From: Paenibacillus phytorum
Lineage (GTDB): Bacteria; Bacillota; Bacilli; Paenibacillales; NBRC-103111
Reading direction: 5' to 3'
Assembly (NCBI RefSeq): GCF_013141715.1
Contig: NZ_WHOA01000072.1
Span: forward strand, 1 to 64,000
Length of the DNA: 64,000 nt
Shown: in pieces, positions 24,838-33,730 of the stretch
Layout of the letters: every line of letters starts with the position of its first letter
Position numbering within the stretch: position 1 is the first letter of the stretch
Notes under the pieces: generated by a model
What the model was told of the DNA's origin: nothing
What the model saw: only the letters and a program-made list of their open reading frames with translations
The model's database searches: none
Position numbers and translations under genes: made by a program

Positions 24838-26595
24838 TCAATTTCCAATCGTATTCAGAGTTACCCACGTCCCGGGAGTCCCATCAGAAACGCACACCCA
24901 TCCCGCTGGTGCGGAAATGGAGGGCAGAGAGTTCCAGAGCATTGTTCCTTGCTTCCAAGTACCTGAAGTCGGCGAAGCCTGAGCCCATCCCACCGAAGCC
25001 CCTTTTGTCTGAATCTCAGGCGATGACCATTGAATCAAATACTGCGGATTGAATACCGGGGTACCGCTGCCGCCAAACACATTATTTTCGGTAATCCGAA
25101 TATTGGAGCCATTAGCTGCCGCGTCAATCTGTATACACTTGCTTTGAGCTTCCGTCACATTCCCGTCGAATAGTGTGTTCATAACTATAGCTCCAAACCA
25201 ATAGCCTACATTACCAATACTCGTCAATTGATTTCCTGTCAGATGATGCAACCCCGTAGACTGGGTACCGTCGAACCGAACTGCTCCATAGGAGGAGTTG
25301 ATATTCTTGATTTGGTTCCCAGAGAATTTGACAGCTTGACAGTCCGTGAACGATACAGCAATTGCGCGTGCGGAGTCAATATAGTTATCCTTAACCAGAG
25401 GCGCCGCCGAATTGCTAATCGACCAGCCAGAAGCGCCCGTGGCATAATCCCGGTTGCCGCTGATTTCCAGTCCCTTCACTACTTTGGAAGAAATAATCAT
25501 GCGGGCGTCAGAGACAGAGCCATAGAACTCATTGTCACGGATCGACACATTTTCCGTATCGGAGGGAGAGGTATTAGCTCGGAAGAAATAACGGGCTTTC
25601 CCCTTATTTCCGGCGATCGTGATCCGTTGATTTTTATAGGACGCATTGGGATTATACGAATTAATGAAATAAATTTCACTGTAAAATTCGTTCTCCTCGA
25701 TCCATATATCTTCCACAAGGTCTGTTCCCGTAGAAGATTTATTCGGCTCCAAATCGATTGTAGCCACGTAAGGGAACGGATCACTAATGACATTCCGGCT
25801 GATCCATATTTTGCGGCCGGATACGATGGCGACAGCACATCGGCGGGGATTGCTTATCACATTCTCGCGAACGTGGATGTTCTCGCTTGGCGCAATGTAA
25901 TTGGAGCCTATATAGACACAATCCCCGTACGGCGCATCCAGGACGTTATTATGAACAAACACATTTTTGGAATTGATGATATATATCAGATGAGATTGCT
26001 CATTCAACGTGCCACCCGAGTAATTACCATTTAGATGTAGTCCTGTCACATGAAGTCCGCCATTGACGTAACTCTGGATCAGAAACATCCGTTTCGCTAT
26101 CGACCCATCCGGACTTTCCATTCGGATTTCCGGCATCCCCATGCCAATGATAGAATTGGACAATGCGACCGATCCCGACAGTTTGTAGTATGAAGAGCTT
26201 CTTGGCACAATGATCGATTTGCCATTTGCTGCAGCCGCTTGAAACGCCGCCGTATCGTCTGTTGTACCGTCCCCAACTGCTCCGTAATCGAGTACGTTCA
26301 CATAGCCCGGATCGCTGCTGCTCAGACTGCTTGGCATCACAACAGAATTGCCATAAACACTGGTTGTAACCGTGGCCCCCGTAGCAGCGGCTTCCAAAGA
26401 TAACAACCGCATAAGCGTACCCCCAGCGGCTATCGTCACTCCCGCGGTTCCCAGTATGTTCAGCAGCTTACGCCGCACGGGTGAACGGATGCCTCCATCC
26501 TCCTCCCTTACCTCCTCTTTCCTTACAATTTCCTCTTGCTGTCCGTCCTTACCTTGCGACTGAAGCCTTTGCTCATTAGTTTGGAAATCCGTCAT
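24838..26595 (-). CDS. Exported beta-helix (pectate-lyase-like) protein
   Basis: The 585-residue protein is a companion of the next gene, with a leader containing VRRKLLNILGTAGVTIAAGG near residue 40. The Pectate_lyase_3 entry motif VLDYGAVGDGTTDDTAAFQ lies near 102-120. A long right-handed beta-helix follows, with NNVLDA, RENVISNP and SRNVISDP-like coils. A C-terminal segment with WNSLPSISAPAGWVCV resembles tail or coat beta-domains. The leader has paired arginines but starts after about 40 residues, which suits Tat export better than Sec. The GGAGGG ribosome site is well placed. The role is probably polysaccharide binding or cleavage outside the cell. Confidence 0.82.
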   Translation of the reverse strand: MTDFQTNEQRLQSQGKDGQQEEIVRKEEVREEDGGIRSPVRRKLLNILGTAGVTIAAGGTLMRLLSLEAAATGATVTTSVYGNSVVMPSSLSSSDPGYVNVLDYGAVGDGTTDDTAAFQAAAANGKSIIVPRSSSYYKLSGSVALSNSIIGMGMPEIRMESPDGSIAKRMFLIQSYVNGGLHVTGLHLNGNYSGGTLNEQSHLIYIINSKNVFVHNNVLDAPYGDCVYIGSNYIAPSENIHVRENVISNPRRCAVAIVSGRKIWISRNVISDPFPYVATIDLEPNKSSTGTDLVEDIWIEENEFYSEIYFINSYNPNASYKNQRITIAGNKGKARYFFRANTSPSDTENVSIRDNEFYGSVSDARMIISSKVVKGLEISGNRDYATGASGWSISNSAAPLVKDNYIDSARAIAVSFTDCQAVKFSGNQIKNINSSYGAVRFDGTQSTGLHHLTGNQLTSIGNVGYWFGAIVMNTLFDGNVTEAQSKCIQIDAAANGSNIRITENNVFGGSGTPVFNPQYLIQWSSPEIQTKGASVGWAQASPTSGTWKQGTMLWNSLPSISAPAGWVCVSDGTPGTWVTLNTIGN

Positions 26596-26699
26596 CCTGA
26601 TCCCTCCAATTGACTAAGGTTTTAGATGCATACGGTCTACTCAGAGCTGTTATCTATTTACTGAAGAAAGCATGTCAGCCATGCTCCCGCCAGCGCATC

Positions 26700-27971
26700 T
26701 CATATCAAATGAATCTGTCTAGCCCGTTCCCGAATATCAAGCAAATAATCTTCAAAGACGACTGTCTTTCCCGTGATACGGGACTGTTCTGCGGCAAAAA
26801 CTACCATGTGACTATACGCAGACACAATACCATGAGAGATTCCTGAAGTTGACGGGTTGCTGATCAGCCTGACCACATCCCGAATCATCCCGTAATCACC
26901 TCCGCTGTGTCCACCATCTAGTTTTGGCGGCACGATCTGTTCGTTTTGCCCGGAATACATCCGAATTTCTATTTCATTTTTTTCCAAATGCCCGCGAATT
27001 TCTCCCAAGGTTCCCATGATTTTAAATGTTCTGGAACTTTCGTTCGTAAAAGCACTCATGGTAAACGAGACAGTCGCTCCGCCCTGAAACTGCAAATTCA
27101 CAACCTGATGGTCGACGACGTCATTATCGCAGCGATACACGCATTTGCCGTAAGGTCCCTCTGTAATCGCTTTCCATCTTTGATCCAGCTTCGGCTCTGG
27201 ACTAACGGCATTATGGGGCCATGTGTCCTTCTCGTTGTAGTACCACTTGAGCGCAGAATATGGACAGTCGGCCTCAACGGCGCATCCGTCCGTACAGCGT
27301 TCTGTCGATCCTTCAGGTGCATGTTCCTGATTGAAATACGACAGGTTTCCAAAAGAAGAAATCAGTTGGCAATTATCTCCAACCAGCCATTGAATTAAAT
27401 CCAAATCATGACAGCATTTCGCCAGCAACATAGGGCTGGATTGAGCTTCATTTCGCCAATTCCCTCGGACATAGCTGTGAGCTTGATGCCAGTATCCAAC
27501 ATTCTCATTCCACTGAATGGACATCACTGTACCGATCCGTCCCTCTGATAGCAGCTTTTTGACTGTTTGAAAATAAGGTGTATACCTCAGCACATGGCAT
27601 ACGAACAACGATTTCCCAAGACGCTCGGCTTCTTCCGCAAGCGCTAAGGTTTCTTCGGGTTTAGGCGACATAGGCTTCTCCAACATGACGTGATATCCTT
27701 GTCTAAGTGCTTGCAACGCCGGCTCCACATGGTCATTGTCCTGCGTACAGATAAGCGCAAGATCTGCGCGCTTTGGTCCGGCGAGAAGCGACTTCCAAGT
27801 GGTGTACTGTTCGTTAACGGCAATCCCGTGCTGCTTTGCAAACCGTTCTCTCCTATAGGTGTCTATCTCAGCTACAGCAAGGAATTGAAGCTCATGCGGA
27901 TGCTTCAAAGCATAGGGGGCGTAAGCTCTCGTACCTCTTACACCCGCCCCGATCAATATGGCACTTATCAA
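26700..27971 (-). CDS. Gfo/Idh/MocA oxidoreductase with a cysteine-rich insert
   Basis: The 423-residue enzyme has the dinucleotide motif IGAGVRGTRAYAPYAL near residue 7, the EKPMSPKPEETL active-site segment near 98, and a family C-terminal domain. Around residues 225-250 there is an insert with CTDGCAVEADCPYSALKWYY, and another Cys follows in the GKCVYRCDNDVVDH segment. Five or six cysteines in one loop suggest a structural metal site or disulfides. This cysteine-bearing form occurs among Gfo/Idh enzymes in sugar clusters. It starts at a TTG with AAAGGGTG upstream, 6 bases after the permease gene. Confidence 0.88.
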   Translation of the reverse strand: MISAILIGAGVRGTRAYAPYALKHPHELQFLAVAEIDTYRRERFAKQHGIAVNEQYTTWKSLLAGPKRADLALICTQDNDHVEPALQALRQGYHVMLEKPMSPKPEETLALAEEAERLGKSLFVCHVLRYTPYFQTVKKLLSEGRIGTVMSIQWNENVGYWHQAHSYVRGNWRNEAQSSPMLLAKCCHDLDLIQWLVGDNCQLISSFGNLSYFNQEHAPEGSTERCTDGCAVEADCPYSALKWYYNEKDTWPHNAVSPEPKLDQRWKAITEGPYGKCVYRCDNDVVDHQVVNLQFQGGATVSFTMSAFTNESSRTFKIMGTLGEIRGHLEKNEIEIRMYSGQNEQIVPPKLDGGHSGGDYGMIRDVVRLISNPSTSGISHGIVSAYSHMVVFAAEQSRITGKTVVFEDYLLDIRERARQIHLI

Positions 27972-27977
27972 ATATAT

Positions 27978-28808
27978 TCACCCTTTCAACCCTGTTGAGG
28001 CGATACCTTGAATAAAATATTTTTGCGCAAAAGAAAATACCAGCATTACCGGAATGACAGTGATAACTGCCCCAGCCATAACTAACGTCATCTTGTTATC
28101 AACTTCATTTTTTAAAAATAGAAGGCCCAGAGGAAGGGTATACAGTTTTTTATTCTGCAAATAAATGAGCGGCTCCAGCGTATTGTTCCAGGCACTTATG
28201 AAAGTGAACACCGCAAGCGCCGACAAAGCTGGCTTAGATAAGGGCAAATAAATCTTGTAAAAGATTTTCCATGGATTAGCTCCATCCACATAGGCCGCAT
28301 CATATAATTCTCTGGGCAGCGTTTTGAAAAACTGATGCAGAAGGAAAATACCGAAGGCACTTCCCAGAAAACTTCGCAAGACAAGCGGATAAAAGGTATC
28401 CAGCCCGCCAAGCGTTTTCCAGATGAAATACGTAGGAATCATCGTAATTTGCGAAGGCAGCATCATCGTTCCGAGCATCGAAATGAAGATAAGATTCCGT
28501 CCACGGAACTGAAAAAAGGCAAGACCATAAGCAACCAGCGCACAGGATGCAACGGTACCGATTAAATCTACAACCGTCACGCCTATACTGTTCAGGGTAT
28601 AGCGGACAAAATGAACCTCTGTCCATACTTTCGCGTAATTGTTCCATACAATCGGGTTCGGCAGCAGCTTCGGAGGCAAGGAGAGTTCAGTTCCCGCTTG
28701 CATCAGCGATGTGGAAATCATCCAGAAGAATGGCACCAGCATAATCAGCGCTCCCCCTCCCAAAACAAGGTAAGCGATCCCATGCAGCATGGCATTCGGT
28801 TTATTCAT
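27978..28808 (-). CDS. Carbohydrate ABC transporter permease, MalG type
   Basis: The 276-residue membrane protein has six predicted helices and the inner-membrane ABC permease motif EAA near residues 185-205 (ELYDAAYVDGANPWKIFYKI), which contacts the ATPase. It belongs to the CUT1 sugar transporters. It overlaps the other permease gene by 8 bases, which indicates translational coupling. No ATPase is encoded in the operon, so a shared ATPase of the MsmX type elsewhere is expected. Confidence 0.93.
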   Translation of the reverse strand: MNKPNAMLHGIAYLVLGGGALIMLVPFFWMISTSLMQAGTELSLPPKLLPNPIVWNNYAKVWTEVHFVRYTLNSIGVTVVDLIGTVASCALVAYGLAFFQFRGRNLIFISMLGTMMLPSQITMIPTYFIWKTLGGLDTFYPLVLRSFLGSAFGIFLLHQFFKTLPRELYDAAYVDGANPWKIFYKIYLPLSKPALSALAVFTFISAWNNTLEPLIYLQNKKLYTLPLGLLFLKNEVDNKMTLVMAGAVITVIPVMLVFSFAQKYFIQGIASTGLKG

Positions 28809-29679
28809 AGTGAACCCACCTTTTTTCCGTGACCTTCTGTACGAAAGTAATGCCCAAGATGATTATGAAAAGCCCCCATGCCATCGCAGAGGCACTGCCC
28901 ATCTTAAAGTTCATGAACGCATCCCGGTAAATCAGGATGTTCGGCACCATGTTGCGGTCAGCCACCGCTGTAATATCTCCTAGCATGACTAGAAAGACAT
29001 CGAAAGCGTGAAAAGCCGAGATCGTCGATAAAATCATGACCATGTAAACCATCGGAGAAACAATCGGAACCGTAATTTTCGCAAACAACGTCCACCCAGA
29101 AGCGCCATCCATCTGAGCCGCTTCTATCATTTCTTTGGATATGTTTTGCATGCCGGCTAAAATCAGCACCATCGAATAGCCGGCCCCCTTCCAAATATTG
29201 ACCAAGGCAATTGAACCAATAACAAGCCACCATTTATTGCTTCTGATCCAATCGATAGGAGAGATATGTATCTGCTCCAGCAGCCAATTCAGAATTCCGT
29301 AATCATTTTGATAAATCCAAAGCCAGATCATACCCCCCGCAACCCAAGGCGTAATAACCGGCAGAAAATAGATCATGCGGAACAACGTTTTGCCTCGTAT
29401 CTGTTGATTCAGCAAGTAAGCCAGGATTAGGGCCGATCCCGTTTGAAGGGGAACAAACAGCAAGGAAAAGTAGCTTACATTGCGAAGTGACAGCCAGAAC
29501 GTCTTCAGCGTAAGAAATTGCGTCCAATTCCTTATTCCAATCCACTGTGGGTCATTGAACAAATCCCATTTAGTAAAAGTCAAGTAGAAAGAAAACACAA
29601 ACGGGAAGGCGAAGAAAACAACAAGCTGCAGCACGAATGGCAGAGTGAAACAGAACCCCCAATAACCTTGTTTTTGCAT
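28801..29679 (-). CDS. Carbohydrate ABC transporter permease, MalF type
   Basis: This 292-residue permease has six predicted helices and the EAA loop (EMIEAAQMDGASGWTLFAKI) near residues 180-200. It pairs with the MalG-type permease downstream and the binding protein upstream to form a CUT1 importer. The ATG has GAGGTG upstream, and the gene lies 36 bases after the binding protein gene. Confidence 0.93.
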   Translation of the reverse strand: MQKQGYWGFCFTLPFVLQLVVFFAFPFVFSFYLTFTKWDLFNDPQWIGIRNWTQFLTLKTFWLSLRNVSYFSLLFVPLQTGSALILAYLLNQQIRGKTLFRMIYFLPVITPWVAGGMIWLWIYQNDYGILNWLLEQIHISPIDWIRSNKWWLVIGSIALVNIWKGAGYSMVLILAGMQNISKEMIEAAQMDGASGWTLFAKITVPIVSPMVYMVMILSTISAFHAFDVFLVMLGDITAVADRNMVPNILIYRDAFMNFKMGSASAMAWGLFIIILGITFVQKVTEKRWVHYE

Positions 29680-29715
29680 GTATGCACCTCTTTTGCTCTA
29701 ACGATCATTAGGCAA

Positions 29716-31029
29716 CTATTTATTGTCATCGAGTATGGCCTGAACCTTCGTCTGAATCTCCTTGGCGCCTTCTTCTGGCGCTTTTTTACCGTCCATAATA
29801 TCATCCAGAATTGGATTTGCCGCAGCCCGCCACTCGTTCCAAGATGGATTCTCATCCAATGTTGAACCAGCTTCTTCAATGCCCTTGGTATAGGCTTTTT
29901 TGTTAGTCGGTTTAAACGACAGCTTCTCTACTGCCTCAAGTGCGCTCTTTTTGACCGGAAGGCTTGCCCCGCTTTCAGATAGATAGCCCTGCGCTTCGTC
30001 GCTTAAGTAATACTTAAGAAAGGTCCAGGCGGCTTCTTTCGCTTCCTTACTGGCCTTGGAGTATATCAACCATTCGTTCACAACCATTGGCACGAAACGC
30101 TTGCCATCGGAACCGAAAGGAAGCTTAACCGTATCCCAATCCAGGTTTGGGCTGCTTTTGTTAATGGAAACCTGACTTGAATATTGAAGGAAGACCATCG
30201 CCGATTTTCCATTCTCGAATAGCTTTCCGGTTGCTGCAACTTCTCGGGTAGGACTGATCTTCAGCTTGTTAATCGTGTCAGCCCACTGAGTCAGGCCTTG
30301 AATTGACTTCTGATCAGTGAACATGGCTTTTGTAAGGGTTGGATCCAGTGCTGAGCCTCCAACCGATTTCATCCAAGGCAGCCAGCCCGACGTAATGTTG
30401 TTCCCCGTTTGAAAGCCATATACATCTGGTTTTCCATCCCCGTTGGTGTCCTTCGTCAGTTTTTTTGCCGTTTCAATCAAATCTTGATATGTCCAATCGT
30501 CCGTTGGGAAGGGAATGTTACTTTCCTTAAACAGCGTCTTGTTATAAGCAAGCGCCACTGGGTTTATGCCGTGAGGTATACCATATATTTTGCCTTCAGG
30601 CGTTTTTGCCGATAAAAGCGCATTTGCATAATCGTCAGTCTTTAAATCACGCTTCAAGTAGGGCTCGAGATTTTCCGCTACACCCCGTTTACCATAACCA
30701 AGTATGACCGCATTCTCTTGAAACCAAATGTCTGGCGGATTGTTGCCTGCAATGCGGGTAACGATTTTTTTGGTAAAATCAGCCCAAGGGGCTTCATCAA
30801 TATCCAGCTTAATGTTTGGATATTTCGCTTGGAAGCCGTCGATGATTTTTTTGCTTGTAATATCGTAGCTACCAGGGAGCCCGATCTTCAAGGTAACCTC
30901 TTTTTGTGGAATTGGGGAAGAGGTTGGGCTTCCAGAATCGGATGGGGTTCCGGAATCGGATGGTTTAGCACAAGCTGTCATTAGTAATGTTAATACGAGC
31001 GGTATATAAATTACTTTGAATGTTCTCAT
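29716..31029 (-). CDS. Sugar ABC transporter substrate-binding lipoprotein
   Basis: The 437-residue protein carries a lipoprotein signal (LLMTAC, Cys near residue 20), followed by a Ser/Pro/Gly-rich tether and a family 1 extracellular binding fold (LKIGLPGSYDITSKKIIDGF near 48, PPDIWFQENAVILGYG near 97, and IYGIPHGINPVALAYNK near 145). It should be anchored outside the membrane and capture the operon's substrate. The ligand is unknown; the aromatic residues in the fold suit a carbohydrate. It heads the transporter part of the operon. Confidence 0.93.
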   Translation of the reverse strand: MRTFKVIYIPLVLTLLMTACAKPSDSGTPSDSGSPTSSPIPQKEVTLKIGLPGSYDITSKKIIDGFQAKYPNIKLDIDEAPWADFTKKIVTRIAGNNPPDIWFQENAVILGYGKRGVAENLEPYLKRDLKTDDYANALLSAKTPEGKIYGIPHGINPVALAYNKTLFKESNIPFPTDDWTYQDLIETAKKLTKDTNGDGKPDVYGFQTGNNITSGWLPWMKSVGGSALDPTLTKAMFTDQKSIQGLTQWADTINKLKISPTREVAATGKLFENGKSAMVFLQYSSQVSINKSSPNLDWDTVKLPFGSDGKRFVPMVVNEWLIYSKASKEAKEAAWTFLKYYLSDEAQGYLSESGASLPVKKSALEAVEKLSFKPTNKKAYTKGIEEAGSTLDENPSWNEWRAAANPILDDIMDGKKAPEEGAKEIQTKVQAILDDNK

Positions 31030-31066
31030 AGATAATCCTCCTAATATAGGGATCTTTAAGCGAAGC

Positions 31067-32179
31067 TTAAAGTTCCTTCGGCGAGTAACAGACCGCGAGC
31101 TGCGGTGTCATCATTTTCCGACCGAAATGTAGCGCTTCCATACCGAAATTGATCAAGCCCGTTGTTACAAAGGTTCGTTCCATCGGAACGGGGGAACTGC
31201 CAGATAGTATCATTTGCTCAATGCAATGTGTAAGTTTCTCAAAATGCTTGTATGGCCGATCAAGACCACTTTCACACCTTGCTGACGTTACTCTGCCTTC
31301 TGCGTCTCTGAAAGCGAACGCCCATTCCCTAACAAACCGTTGCAGTTGAAGCACATAACCCTTGAGTCCATCTGAATATTCGATAATGAATAAGACCGGC
31401 ACATCGACATGGTCTCTTGGGTGACCGGGCAACTCCCCGCGAACCGTGCGCAATGCGCTTAGCATTAAATGCTCGGGTACGACTCCTTGGTCCATTGCAG
31501 CCCAGACAGAACGCCCTTCCAGTGCCTGGACAGATTTGATTCCCGTCTCTCCACCTCTTCTTTGCTCTGCGAGCGACTGCAGCACCTCCATCCCGTGATA
31601 TCCGTACGATTCAATCCCGAGCCAACTAATGACGAAGATCTCTCGTACCTCCAGCAGTTTCTCTATAGAAAATTCAGGAACATGAGGGGTATGAGGAATG
31701 GACGACCCGCCAAGGAAAGGAAGCCTTCTCGACGCCAATCCTTGGTAAATCCACTCTGCCTCTTCCATACGAAAAGACAAATGCTTATCGTTAAAAATAG
31801 GGACCTTCAAACCTAATCGGTCCAGCGCTTGAAAGGTCTCTTCGAAGAAACGCAGTCTTGGATAAAGTTTCTGCCGCTTTTCATTCCATGGATAGTCCCC
31901 ATGCTCTCCGATCAACAAAATACCATCAATTCCCCCTACGGAATTGCTTTCGGAGATGGCTTCTCCGATGGTCGAATAAATCGCTACCCCACAAACCTCT
32001 GCTTCAACCTTGCCCATATCATTTAGTGGAACCTGATCCAAGTAGAGAGCAGCGACTTTGATCTGGGGAACGAAATCCAATCTACCCAAGAGGCGACCCA
32101 CGATGACCTCTGCATGAGAATCGTGGCGATATTCCGTCACTATGGCAACGACCCTTTTCATATCTGGCGATACCTTCAT
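31067..32179 (-). CDS. Protein of unknown function in the catabolic operon
   Basis: This 370-residue cytoplasmic protein has a Rossmann-like first half: RVVAIVTEYRHDSHAEV near residue 8, then a GIDGILLIGEHGDYPWNEK segment near 85, then LKVPIFNDKHLSF near 125. Later motifs include SWLGIESYGYHGMEVLQ near 200, rich in Tyr, His and Glu, and ERTFVTTGLINFGMEA near the end. I do not recognise a named family. The pattern recalls proteins seen beside Gfo/Idh enzymes in sugar clusters, and the conserved-looking His, Asp and Glu residues suggest an enzyme. It overlaps the creatininase-like gene by 4 bases (ATGA). Confidence 0.75.
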   Translation of the reverse strand: MKVSPDMKRVVAIVTEYRHDSHAEVIVGRLLGRLDFVPQIKVAALYLDQVPLNDMGKVEAEVCGVAIYSTIGEAISESNSVGGIDGILLIGEHGDYPWNEKRQKLYPRLRFFEETFQALDRLGLKVPIFNDKHLSFRMEEAEWIYQGLASRRLPFLGGSSIPHTPHVPEFSIEKLLEVREIFVISWLGIESYGYHGMEVLQSLAEQRRGGETGIKSVQALEGRSVWAAMDQGVVPEHLMLSALRTVRGELPGHPRDHVDVPVLFIIEYSDGLKGYVLQLQRFVREWAFAFRDAEGRVTSARCESGLDRPYKHFEKLTHCIEQMILSGSSPVPMERTFVTTGLINFGMEALHFGRKMMTPQLAVCYSPKEL

Positions 32180-32961
32180 CTTTCAAATTCCTCTTCGGTG
32201 TTCATCCATTGACACACCTGCACTAACCATCGGGCCGCTGCATCAATCATAGCCTGCAAATAGAGCTCTCCCTTCGCTGCATCTGCCGTCAAGGCAGTGT
32301 CGGTATATCCATCATCTCCCGTTAAAAGACCATGCCGTCCAACGAAGGTTCCGGGAGGACCCGCATTAATCCATTCCCTCTTGGGATGAGAATCTCGAAT
32401 CTGGTCCCATCTGACTAGCTGCGGTGCCAGTGCGGCAATAAGCGATGTCTCAAATCCTCCTGCGTGTCCAGGCACCATACCCATTTCACTTGCTTGCAAA
32501 TCCGTAAGTTCGGCTCGACACAAGCTCCAATAGGAAGCGGAAGCAGTCCAAATCTTGTGATTCACGGCCAGATCCTGCGCCGCTTGATGCATCAAGGGTT
32601 CATTGCCACCGTGGCCGTTCAGGAAGAGGATGCGGCGGAAACCTCCGGCAATTAGACTTTCACCAATCTCTTGAAGCATATGCAAATACGTAGAAGACGA
32701 AAAAGAAAGCGTACCTCCGTAGGAAAGATGATGCTGGGAACAACCGATCGTAAGTGTGGGAGCTACTAGAAGATTCACAGAAGTTGAGGCTTTGACACAA
32801 GCGTTTGCTGCAATATGATCGCAGATGAGGGTATCCGTATAGACAGGCAAATGTGGGCCATGCTGCTCTGTTGCGGCTAATGGAATCACCGCAACAAAGC
32901 CTTGGGAAGCCTTTTGCTTTAGCGTTTCCCGTGTTTCATGATGGAAGTAAGGAATGGTCAT
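32176..32961 (-). CDS. Creatininase-family amidohydrolase
   Basis: The 261-residue protein has creatininase-family metal motifs: ATEQHGPHLPVYTDTLICD at about residues 30-48 and the FLNGHGGNEPLM loop near 112. A third Glu/His region lies near 170 (GHAGGFETSLIAAL). Members open cyclic amides or deformylate substrates such as in riboflavin and coenzyme F420 routes. It overlaps genes on both sides by 4 bases, so it is firmly part of the operon. This suggests that the substrate carries a lactam or amide. Confidence 0.9.
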   Translation of the reverse strand: MTIPYFHHETRETLKQKASQGFVAVIPLAATEQHGPHLPVYTDTLICDHIAANACVKASTSVNLLVAPTLTIGCSQHHLSYGGTLSFSSSTYLHMLQEIGESLIAGGFRRILFLNGHGGNEPLMHQAAQDLAVNHKIWTASASYWSLCRAELTDLQASEMGMVPGHAGGFETSLIAALAPQLVRWDQIRDSHPKREWINAGPPGTFVGRHGLLTGDDGYTDTALTADAAKGELYLQAMIDAAARWLVQVCQWMNTEEEFER

Positions 32962-33710
32962 AGCGAGAATCCTCCGTCTACATTAATCAGGGCCCCTGTC
33001 ACATAGGAGGCGGCATCGGAAAGTAGAAATGCGGCAAGCTCGGATACTTCATCCGGTAGACCGGATCTGCCAATCGGTGTTTCTTTTGCAACCATTTCCT
33101 TAAAGGAAGGAGGCAGCATATGTAGGGACTCTTCGGTCTTAATGTCACCTGGCAGAAGAGCGTTCGCACGAATCCCAAGGCTGGCATAGTCGGCAGCGAT
33201 GACCTTGGTTAATTGGTTGACTCCCGCTTTAGCCGCTCCATACGCTAGGCATTTGCGTTTTACCTTTTGACTCAATATAGACGATGTGTTTACAATAGCA
33301 CCACCACCTGATCGAACCATGAGCTCCAGCCCAAATTTGTTAACCAGAAACGTGCTCGTTAACGTGCCTGCTAGAACTTGATTCCATTCCTCCACGGAGA
33401 GTTCCAAGGCTGGTTTCATCACTTGGGCATAAGCATTGTGATAAATGCCGTCCAACCGGCCAAACCTTATCACAATGCGCTCCATCAGCATTCGCACTTG
33501 ACCTTCGTCGGCGGTATTCGCTTGGACGTAAAGCAACTGAGCTTCTTGCTCGACAGCTGCTTCCTTCAGCTTGCGTAAAGCAGTCGCATCATCAACGAGA
33601 TCATTGACAACCACGCTAGCTCCTCGGCGAAGAAATAAGCATACACCAGACAATCCGATCTTGCCGAGCGCCCCCGTAATCAGGATCACTTTTCCATCTA
33701 GTTGCTCCAC
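32958..33710 (-). CDS. Short-chain dehydrogenase/reductase
   Basis: The 250-residue enzyme has the SDR cofactor motif in a variant form (ITGALGKIG near residue 12 instead of TGxxxGIG), the NTSSIL Ser near 145, and the catalytic Tyr and Lys in LAYGAAKAG near 160. The C-terminus VTGALINVDGGFSL is typical. It should oxidise a hydroxyl or reduce a keto group of the operon's substrate. The GTG at 33710 is chosen because GGAGGAG at 33717-33723 lies 6 bases upstream; a TTG at 33716 abuts that site. Confidence 0.92.
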   Translation of the reverse strand: MEQLDGKVILITGALGKIGLSGVCLFLRRGASVVVNDLVDDATALRKLKEAAVEQEAQLLYVQANTADEGQVRMLMERIVIRFGRLDGIYHNAYAQVMKPALELSVEEWNQVLAGTLTSTFLVNKFGLELMVRSGGGAIVNTSSILSQKVKRKCLAYGAAKAGVNQLTKVIAADYASLGIRANALLPGDIKTEESLHMLPPSFKEMVAKETPIGRSGLPDEVSELAAFLLSDAASYVTGALINVDGGFSL

Positions 33711-33730
33711 ACGCAACTCCTCCTGTTCTT

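Noticed and set aside
25228-26034. 268-codon plus-strand open frame
   Set aside because: It lies wholly antisense to the beta-helix gene, which has a good ribosome site and recognisable coils; the plus-strand product shows no domain and is rich in improbable residues.
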